Positions 56,940-64,000 of a stretch of 64,000 nucleotides of DNA are shown piece by piece. The first letter of the stretch is position 1. Each line of letters starts with the position of its first letter. This stretch comes from Coniochaeta sp. PMI_546 (lineage: Eukaryota > Ascomycota > Sordariomycetes > Coniochaetales > Coniochaetaceae): the NCBI GenBank assembly GCA_021432605.1, contig MU271144.1:682001-746000 (forward strand), written 5' to 3'. The notes below the pieces were generated by a model. That model did no database searches. It worked only from the letters and a program-made list of their open reading frames with translations, and was not told the origin of the DNA. The position numbers and the translations under genes were made by a program.

Positions 56940-58297
56940 TGGGCGCAAAGACTTGATGTGTTTTGGCTGATGCGGCGTAACATTCTCTGTATATACTTGA
57001 GAAAGGGGTTTTTGTGACGCATGTTGGATGATGGACTACGATGATCCCCCTTTTTCGGGTTTGGGAGAATACCACGGAACGGAATACAGGGGTTACGGTG
57101 TTTGCTTAAGGGGTTGGATGATCTGCTTTTTAGCTCGAGACTTCGAATGAGGACTCTTGCTGTCTTGAGTGTGGAAAGTTGGCTAACGTGGAGTCTCGCC
57201 CAATTTTACTGGAGAGTTTCTTGTGGCCTTGCGACTATCGCGGCTTTCTTCTTCTGTCCATAGCTCTTGGCCAGGTCTTCTGGCCAGAAAATTCACTTGG
57301 TTGATTCTGACATCACCTCGCTCCCGATTATGTGATTCGTAGGCTCGCGGGGATCTCACCTGTACTATTTGCTCTCTTTCGGATGATGATACCATGGACC
57401 TGCAGGAGACTACCGTGTGCATATATGCAAGAGAAATTCCAGGAGACTCGTAAACATCATAGCAGAGACTCTAGACTATGCATCGGCGCGCCCCGTATAC
57501 TGCTGCCGTGAAGCTTCCAATAGCCTCCGCCTTGCTTACATCTACGAACCTCGAGGGCTTACAACGCACGCCAACATCTTACGGTTATTTCAATGACTGA
57601 AGTCGATACATGTAGTTCCAAGCTCTCAAACCCGGTAAAAATCATGATCTGCGTTTCTTCTGTGCTCCCCGGAAAATCCCCTCTGGGCGGGAAAAACCGT
57701 CGACGGAGATCCAACGTCTCGTGCGTGATGTGCGGAGGGGTTCAATGCCGACTTCATACCAGGTCTTCTAGAATCAGACCATGATGCATTGATGTGCTAT
57801 GGGATTCGAGATACTCATGTCTAGAATCCATTTAGAACACGGCATGCAGTTCATTCGCCTATCTCAACACCAACCACCCAGATATCTCAGTAGAGAAGGG
57901 TTTCTAGCAGATGGTCCCTTGCCTCCCAGCCTGCCCGGTAGGTCTCCCCGCCTGCATCTTTCTCCCTTGCCTTGAAAGATGCCCTCAGTACGACTCTTAG
58001 CTGTGACAACGGTGTATGGCAGATGACACTGCATTTTTTGCCTCGCAAGAGTCGGATTACAGCCATACCTCCCTCCAGCACCATGTCCTGAGCTCTCATG
58101 AGCTGCCTGTAAATATAAGTTGAGCGGACGAGGCTTTACCTCATAGCATAGCTATAATGTCTAACGTTTTCGATCTCAACCGACCATGAACAACTCGATT
58201 CATAGGTGTAGCGGTCTAAAAGGGTATCCGCGTTACTTTTTGAACTCCCAGCCTAGACCATTCTCTAACCCAGGAAATCCCAAGCAACCACCAGCCT
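56940..58297. other. Convergent gap of 1.36 kb
   Basis: It lies between the stop of the Ser/Pro-rich gene and the stop of PWP1. Small frames on both strands have no domain. No RNA gene or repeat is seen. Confidence 0.45.
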
Positions 58298-60065
58298 CTA
58301 ATCCTCGTCCATCTCGTCATCACTCCCCACAATCGCACCCCCCTCGCCTTCCTCGTCATCCTCCTCCCCCTCCTCCTCCTCACTACTGCTCTCATCATCC
58401 TCCACCCCGACAAGCCTATCCTCCACATCCTCCCGGCCAGGCTTGACAGCCACCTTTCCGGCAAACGCCCCCCTCACGGCAGCATTGGTACTCGTGTCCC
58501 ACACGCTCAGCGTGCCCTTACTGCCCCCCACGGCAAGCCTGAAGGCCACCTCCGGATCCGGCCCAAAGGAAGTAGTAAACACCTTGCCCACGTCAAAGTC
58601 CCGGCTGACCACCACGCTCGGCCCCTGGGGCCCGATGTTCCACAGCTTGACGGTCCTGTCCGTCGACCCCGTGGCCATGAACCCGGGCACGACCCCGTTG
58701 ACGTCGAAGGAGGACACGGACTCCTCGTGCGCCTGCAGCCGCCACACGCTGCCCGTGTTGCTGGCGAGCGGGTCGGCCGTGCAGTTTCGCACGTCGAAGT
58801 AGTGGATCATGCCCCCCTCGGTCGAGACGAAGAAGTAGTTCCCGTCGTGGGGGTCCCACCTCACGTTCTCGACGTCGCTCTCCACGCCGACGCGCACCGA
58901 GGGGTTGGCTTCGGGCGCCCGCATGTCGGCGGCCGCGGCGGTGCGGTCGTAGCTGCCCGACAGCAGGACGGTGGACTCGGTTGCGTGCCAGGCCAGGCTG
59001 CAGACCTTGTCGGTGTGGTAGGAGTAGGACTTTGCGCACTTGGTCGTGTGCAGGTCCCACAGCTTGACGGTCTTGTCGGCCGAGGCCGAGGCGAGGAGGT
59101 TCCTGTGCTTGCGGTTGGCGGCCAGGGACAGCACGGCGTCGACGTGGTACTCGTCGTTGGCCTTCTTGCTTTTTGACTTGGACTTCTTCTTCTTGCTCTT
59201 CTTCTTGTCCTCGGCGCTGACGCCGCCCTGGCCCAGGATGGCATTGGGGTACATGCTGTCCACGGTGTCCAGGTCCCAGATCTCGATGTCCGGGTCGAAG
59301 GTGCCGATGGCGACGAAGTTGCCGACCGAGTCCTTCTCGACGCCGGGCTTGCTGACGGGTATGTCGAGCCACTCGACGCACAGCGGGATGGCGGGGAGCA
59401 TGATGTCGTGGTGCACGTAGAGGTTGTCGCTGTCGTCCTCGTAGACGTAGACCTCGAGGTGGGCCATCTCGTCCTCGATCTTGGCGGCCAGGAGCAGGTT
59501 GTCGGTGGCCAGGATCTGCAGGTCCTCGCGGTCCTCGTCGTCTTCCTCGGGGACGTCTTTGAGGGTGATGTACGGGTCGTCGGCGTTGGAGTCGTAGTAG
59601 GCGAGCGACTTGACGTTGCCGAACATGCCCATTGTCTGGCCGTCGGCGTCAGGCTCGTCGTCGTCGTCGTAGTGTTCTAGATCGTACTCTTTTAGGTCGT
59701 CGTCGGCGTCGATGCTACAACATCCTTGTTAACACGCACGGCACTTAGTCCCCTAGGTGGAGATTAGATTGGGGGGATGCTACTTACTCGACCTCCTCAT
59801 CCTCTGCCGCAGCGTCATTCTTCTTCTTCTTCTTGGATTTCTTCTCCTTCTTTTGACTCTTTTCAGCTGTGGCTTCTGGCTCTCCATCCTCTCCGGCCTC
59901 TGCCTCTGCCTCGGCCTCCTCTAGGTCCTCCTTTGCGTCGTCGAGCTGCAGCTTCGCCAATTCAGCGATGCGCTCAAACTCCTCCTCGTCAAAGGTGTAT
60001 TTGGACGGGAAGGGTGCCGCAAAGCCTCGCGGCACCCAGGCTGCTGTTGTTATCATGGACGTCAT
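58298..60065 (-). CDS. PWP1: Ribosome biogenesis WD40 protein PWP1
   Basis: Exons 59788-60065 and 58298-59714 give 564 aa; the GTAAGT/GTAG join reads EEVDIDADDDLKEYDLEHYD. The N-terminus MTSMITTAAWVPRGFAA is diagnostic (the conserved WVPRG), although translation may begin at the inner Met4. Acidic and Lys-rich stretches follow (EKKSKKKKK). WD repeats include DPDIEIWDLD, LLASASADKTVKLWDLH, VLLSGSYDRTAAAADMR, YFFVSTEGGMIHYFDVR, GFMATGSTDRTVKLWNI and AVGGSKGTLSVWD, and the protein ends in an acidic tail. A second Lys/Ser-rich insert sits within the WD region. Pwp1 acts early in 60S subunit assembly in the nucleolus, with the Nop12/Nsa3/Rpl group. It shares a 300-bp divergent promoter with PRP16. 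Confidence 0.95.
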
Positions 60066-60365
60066 GGCCAAATGGAGTCACGAAACAGCAGGATATAACA
60101 GGAAAGAAAGTGTATGTCTCGTTAATGTACAGTGCGTTCGTCCCAGCACCGCAAAGAAAAAGTTCGAGCATGACTTTTTAGTGGGTATCATGAGGGGCTT
60201 ATCGTTATCGCTGCGCCAACTTTCAACGTTCCGCCGTTGCTTGGGCCACAGCTCGCTTTGCGGGCGGAACATTTTCAGCCTCGTAAACATCCCCCATCGT
60301 CACCTCCCTTTCCTCTCAACAATCTCTTTCCTGCGGGGGACTCCGGGTCCCACAGAGAAAGAAAA
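60066..60365. promoter_or_regulatory. Divergent PWP1 / PRP16 promoter
   Basis: Only 300 bp separate the two start codons. A pyrimidine tract (about 60297-60330) sits just upstream of PRP16. Co-regulation of ribosome-assembly and splicing genes from one short promoter is plausible but inferred. Confidence 0.55.
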
Positions 60366-63300
60366 ATGAGCCGCCACGAAGACGACCGCTCCCACAAGCG
60401 GCGCAAGCTGGACTTCAACCCTCTCCGCAACGACGACCGCTTCGCAGAACTCCCATCACGGTCTCAGAGCCGCGGCCCCAACAAACCCAACGGCCACGGC
60501 CACGCCTTCTTTTCCTCCCGCGCCTCTACCCCGCGCGCCGGCTCGCGCTACGCGGGCGGTTCTACCCCCAACCCGCACCAGAGGCCTCTGGACGAGATAC
60601 CCGACGTCAACGATGTCGATGCCTCGACCGCCCTCGACCGCGACTGGTATGGCGGCGATGATGATCTCGGGGGTCACACCTTCGGCGATGACACGCACAA
60701 CCCCTTTGGCGACGAGAGCGGGTATGCCGCTGCCGAGCGGGAAGCGGCAATGGTGACCAAGAAGACCGCCTTGTTTGCCGCTAGGGGTGGACCGGGCGTG
60801 CAGGGCGGCTTGAACGCGAGACAGCTGCAGAAGCAGAAGGACGTCGATGCCTGGGAGACGAACAGGATGTTGACGTCTGGTGTTGCGCAGAGGCGAGACA
60901 TGGGGCAGGACTTTGAGGATGACCAGGAGGGGACCAGGATACACTTGCTGGTTCACGACCTCCGCCCGCCGTTTCTGGATGGACGGACGGTTTTCACAAA
61001 ACAGCTTGATCCTGTACCTGCGGTGCGGGACTATCAGAGCGACATGGCGGTCTTTAGTCGGAAGGGGAGCAGGGTCGTCAAGGAGAGGAGACAGCAGCGC
61101 GAGCGCCAAAAGCAGGCGCAAGAAGCGACCAATATAGCCGGTACGACGCTGGGGAATCTGATGGGCGTCAAGGAGGAGGACACCGATAGCGCGTTACCCG
61201 TCGCCAAGGAGGAGGAGGTCAAGACGAGCTCGAATAAGTTTGCCGACCATCTGAAGAAGAGTGAGGGCGCGAGTAACTTCAGCCAGAGCAAGACGCTACG
61301 AGAACAGAGGGAGTTCTTGCCCGCTTTTGCGGTGCGGGAGGATCTGCTGAGGGTGATCAGGGACAATCAGGTTGTCATCGTGGTCGGCGAGACGGGATCG
61401 GGCAAGACGACGCAGTTGACGCAGTTCCTCTACGAAGACGGCTACGGGAATGTGGGCATGATTGGGTGCACGCAGCCGAGGAGAGTCGCTGCGATGAGCG
61501 TGGCCAAGAGAGTGGCGGAGGAGATGGAGGTCAAGCTGGGGAGTACGGTGGGGTATGCGATTCGATTCGAGGACTGTACGAGCAAGGAGACGGTCATCAA
61601 GTACATGACGGACGGTGTGTTGTTGAGGGAGTCCCTGAACGAGTCAGACTTGGACCGGTATTCGTGCGTCATCATGGACGAGGCGCACGAGCGGGCGCTG
61701 AACACGGACGTGCTGATGGGACTGTTCAAGAAGATCCTGCAGAGGAGAAGGGATCTGAAGTTGATCGTGACGTCTGCGACGATGAACTCGAAGCGCTTCT
61801 CGGACTTCTATGGCGGCGCGCCCGAGTTCTTTATCCCGGGTCGCACGTTCCCGGTCGATGTCATGTTCCATCGGTCGCCTGTCGAAGACTACGTGGATCA
61901 GGCCGTGCAACAGGTGCTGAGTATCCACGTCTCCAAAGGACCTGGAGACATTCTGGTCTTCATGACGGGTCAGGAAGACATTGAAGCGACGTGCGAGCTG
62001 GTACAAGAGCGCCTGAATGCGCTCAACGACCCACCAAAGCTAAGCATTCTACCTATCTACAGTCAGATGCCAGCAGACCTGCAAGCCAAGATCTTCGACC
62101 GAGCAGCTCCAGGTGTGCGGAAATGCATCGTCGCAACAAACATCGCCGAGACCAGTCTGACGGTCGACGGCATCATGTACGTCGTCGACTCGGGCTACTC
62201 AAAGCTCAAAGTCTACAACCCAAAGATGGGCATGGACACCCTCCAGATAACCCCCATCTCACAAGCCAATGCCAACCAGCGGTCCGGCCGCGCCGGCCGC
62301 ACAGGACCCGGGCAAGCATACCGTCTCTATACGGAAAAGGCCTACCGCGACGAGCTCTACATCCAAACCATTCCAGAGATCCAGCGCACCAATCTCAGCA
62401 ACACCGTCCTCCTCCTCAAATCCCTGGGGGTCAAGGACCTCCTCGATTTTGATTTCATGGATCCACCACCGCAAGAGGTGATCAGCACCTCCCTCTTTGA
62501 CCTATGGGCTCTGGGGGCACTCGACAACCTGGGCGAACTGACCGACCTCGGCCGCAAGATGAACGCTTTCCCCATGGACCCGCCTCTGGCGAAGCTGCTT
62601 ATCATGAGCGAAGAGTACGGCTGCTCCGAAGAAATGGTGACGATCGTGTCTATGCTGTCCGTGCCCAACGTGTTCTACCGCCCCAAGGAACGCCAGGAAG
62701 AATCCGACGCCGCGCGCGAGAAATTCTTCGTGCCCGAGTCGGACCATCTCACCTACCTGCACGTCTTCTCGCAGTGGAAGGCAAACGGCTACAACGACGG
62801 CTGGTGCATCCGGCACTTCCTGCACTCCAAATCTCTCAAACGCGCAAAGGAGGTCCGCGACCAGCTGCTCGACATTATGAAGATGCAGAACATGCAGATG
62901 GTCTCCTCGGGCACGGACTGGGACGTCATCCGCAAGTGCATCTGCTCCGGCTACTACCACCAGGCCGCCAAGGTCAAGGGCATAGGCGAGTACATCAACC
63001 TGCGGACCAGCGTGACGGTGCAGCTGCACCCCACCTCGGCGCTGTACGGTCTTGGTTTCTTGCCGGACTACGTGGTGTACCACGAGCTGATCCTGACGAG
63101 CAAGGAGTACATGTCCACCGTCACCTCGGTCGACCCGCACTGGCTGGCTGAGCTGGGGGGTGTCTTCTACTCGGTCAAAGAGAAGGGGTATTCCGCGCGG
63201 GAGAAGAGGATCACGGAGACCGAGTTCAATCGCAAGATGGAGATTGAGGCGAAGATGGCGGAGGATAAGAGGAAGGAGGAGGAGAGGCTTAGGGAGGAGG

Positions 63301-63413
63301 AGGAGGTCAAGCTCGTCAAGAGGCCTGGTGCGGCGTCGAAGGTGAAGGGAGGCGTTACGACTTCTGGTGAGGTTGTTAAGCCGGTGCGGAAGAGGTTTGG
63401 AAGGGGATTCTGA
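60366..63413 (+). CDS. PRP16: DEAH-box splicing helicase PRP16 (DHX38)
   Basis: One intronless exon of 1015 aa starting [18 protein letters not shown]. The N-terminal 320 residues are the disordered, charged Prp16 extension with the conserved [15 protein letters not shown]. Helicase motifs are GETGSGKTT (Gly341 on), [20 protein letters not shown] (438-441), [33 protein letters not shown] and [12 protein letters not shown]. The winged-helix, ratchet and OB-fold domains follow ([15 protein letters not shown], then [16 protein letters not shown]). The C-terminus is basic ([11 protein letters not shown]). Prp16 is an ATPase that remodels the spliceosome between the two catalytic steps and releases Cwc25. 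An earlier in-frame extension to 60237 begins before the likely transcription start and is not used. Intronless coding of a splicing factor is notable. Confidence 0.97.
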   Translation: MSRHEDDRSHKRRKLDFNPLRNDDRFAELPSRSQSRGPNKPNGHGHAFFSSRASTPRAGSRYAGGSTPNPHQRPLDEIPDVNDVDASTALDRDWYGGDDDLGGHTFGDDTHNPFGDESGYAAAEREAAMVTKKTALFAARGGPGVQGGLNARQLQKQKDVDAWETNRMLTSGVAQRRDMGQDFEDDQEGTRIHLLVHDLRPPFLDGRTVFTKQLDPVPAVRDYQSDMAVFSRKGSRVVKERRQQRERQKQAQEATNIAGTTLGNLMGVKEEDTDSALPVAKEEEVKTSSNKFADHLKKSEGASNFSQSKTLREQREFLPAFAVREDLLRVIRDNQVVIVVGETGSGKTTQLTQFLYEDGYGNVGMIGCTQPRRVAAMSVAKRVAEEMEVKLGSTVGYAIRFEDCTSKETVIKYMTDGVLLRESLNESDLDRYSCVIMDEAHERALNTDVLMGLFKKILQRRRDLKLIVTSATMNSKRFSDFYGGAPEFFIPGRTFPVDVMFHRSPVEDYVDQAVQQVLSIHVSKGPGDILVFMTGQEDIEATCELVQERLNALNDPPKLSILPIYSQMPADLQAKIFDRAAPGVRKCIVATNIAETSLTVDGIMYVVDSGYSKLKVYNPKMGMDTLQITPISQANANQRSGRAGRTGPGQAYRLYTEKAYRDELYIQTIPEIQRTNLSNTVLLLKSLGVKDLLDFDFMDPPPQEVISTSLFDLWALGALDNLGELTDLGRKMNAFPMDPPLAKLLIMSEEYGCSEEMVTIVSMLSVPNVFYRPKERQEESDAAREKFFVPESDHLTYLHVFSQWKANGYNDGWCIRHFLHSKSLKRAKEVRDQLLDIMKMQNMQMVSSGTDWDVIRKCICSGYYHQAAKVKGIGEYINLRTSVTVQLHPTSALYGLGFLPDYVVYHELILTSKEYMSTVTSVDPHWLAELGGVFYSVKEKGYSAREKRITETEFNRKMEIEAKMAEDKRKEEERLREEEEVKLVKRPGAASKVKGGVTTSGEVVKPVRKRFGRGF

Positions 63414-63720
63414 AGAACTATATATTTAGACATCGGATGGATATATGGGAGGCCTGCCGGTGGGTAGGAACTACATAGGAGTTGTCACGGCTAAGATGCA
63501 AATAATGGGAAGCGTTGAATACTACAATGATAAGAAGATATAAAGTCCTGTGGAAGCCGGAGCAGCCACTCGCGGGGCCGATCAGCTTAAATGTACTGTT
63601 ACAAAGAGTGTGGTATTCCTCCATCCGTGCCAAACCAAAATCATTCCGGAACGCCCCATCACCCCGAACAATCTCGTGTCAAACCATATCATGTGGTATG
63701 CTTCTCTGAGTGTCACCCGA
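63414..63720. other. Convergent intergenic gap
   Basis: This 307-bp gap holds the 3' flanks of PRP16 and the partial acidic gene. Nothing else is seen. Confidence 0.4.
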
Positions 63721-64000
63721 TCAAAAGGGGTTCCTTACCCGATCACACTCTTCCAAAAAGCGATAAATGCCTTCCAGCCCCTCAAAGTCTTCGGAGCAGT
63801 GCTCGCCCGAGCTGCCGTAAACAGGCGGGCTCAGACTCTCATAGCCCTCCTCGACCTCGTCCTCCGACGAAAGCAACCAGGGATTATCCTCATACTCGTC
63901 GAGGAAACCCTCCTCCTCCTCCGACAGAGCCGAGTCGTGCGACCTCATCGAACCCCCGGGACTGGTCAGCGTCTTCGTGTCACCCTGAGAATCAGGCGCG
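63721..64000 (-). CDS. 3' part of an acidic protein (5' end outside window)
   Basis: A minus-strand frame is open from the window edge to a TGA at 63721-63723 and gives about 92 residues. It is strongly acidic (SEEEEGFLDEYEDNPWLL, SSEDEVEEGYESLSPPVY) and ends FLEECDRVRNPF. An inner ATG at 63948 exists, but the frame continues upstream without a stop, so the gene probably extends beyond the window. No domain is recognised. It is convergent with PRP16. Acidic tails like this occur in chromatin, ribosome-assembly and membrane-regulator proteins, so no function is proposed. Confidence 0.55.
   Translation of the reverse strand, partial: APDSQGDTKTLTSPGGSMRSHDSALSEEEEGFLDEYEDNPWLLSSEDEVEEGYESLSPPVYGSSGEHCSEDFEGLEGIYRFLEECDRVRNPF

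Noticed and set aside
1-64000. Mobile elements, virus-like elements or RIP-mutated repeats
   Set aside because: No transposase, reverse transcriptase, integrase or capsid-like frames were seen, and no long terminal repeats or AT-rich mutated tracts.

Overview
This window is nuclear DNA from a filamentous ascomycete. Genes carry short introns of about 45-180 bp with GTRAGT-like donors and CTRAY-like branch points. The orthologs are fungal (TVP23, Rds1, UTP23, PTC7, PWP1, PRP16, a CAF120-like PH protein, a Rad53-type kinase, a Zn2Cys6 factor). There is a nuclear tRNA-Phe whose mature sequence closely matches the one I remember for Neurospora. Gene content and codon bias fit Pezizomycotina, most likely Sordariomycetes; the species cannot be told. 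I saw no transposon, virus-like element, CRISPR array or operon. All exon joins below were worked out by hand from reading frame and splice consensus, so they are predictions.

Layout. Positions 1-10 kb: the 3' end of an unknown gene, TVP23 (Golgi membrane), a CitE/CLYBL-like lyase, a single-pass Ser/Thr-rich membrane protein, a Tls1/HCA59 splicing factor, a five-exon acylphosphatase with a GC-AG intron and a 13-nt exon, and an intron-bearing tRNA-Phe. Positions 10-20.5 kb: a secreted ricin-B-like protein, a secreted Rds1 ferritin-like protein and a 1485-aa CAF120/SKG3-type PH protein. Positions 20.4-25.8 kb: a 5.4-kb stretch with no supported gene. Positions 25.8-34 kb: a Rad53/Chk2-type kinase with two FHA domains and a Cys-rich low-complexity protein. 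Positions 35.7-42 kb: three genes on the minus strand, namely a Cys/Met-metabolism PLP enzyme, a secreted beta-lactamase-fold protein lacking two catalytic residues, and a Zn2Cys6 factor. Positions 42.7-52.3 kb: an acidic orphan, mitochondrial phosphatase PTC7, rRNA-processing factor UTP23, and a DUF726 lipase-like membrane protein (MIL1 family). Positions 52-64 kb: a 3.7-kb gene-poor stretch, a Ser-rich unknown protein with what may be a very long leader, the divergent pair PWP1 and PRP16, and the 3' end of an acidic protein running off the edge.

Most genes are housekeeping: ribosome biogenesis (UTP23, PWP1), splicing (Tls1, PRP16), trafficking (TVP23, MIL1-like), checkpoint signalling (Rad53-like) and mRNA regulation (CAF120-like). 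The accessory part is small. The strongest unusual signals are the pseudoenzyme-like lactamase protein, two identically spaced CxxC-24-CxxC modules in the Cys-rich protein, the odd intron set of the acylphosphatase gene, a recurring GGTACC palindrome between genes, and the long divergent gap at 20.4-25.8 kb. I did not find a clearly new multi-gene system.
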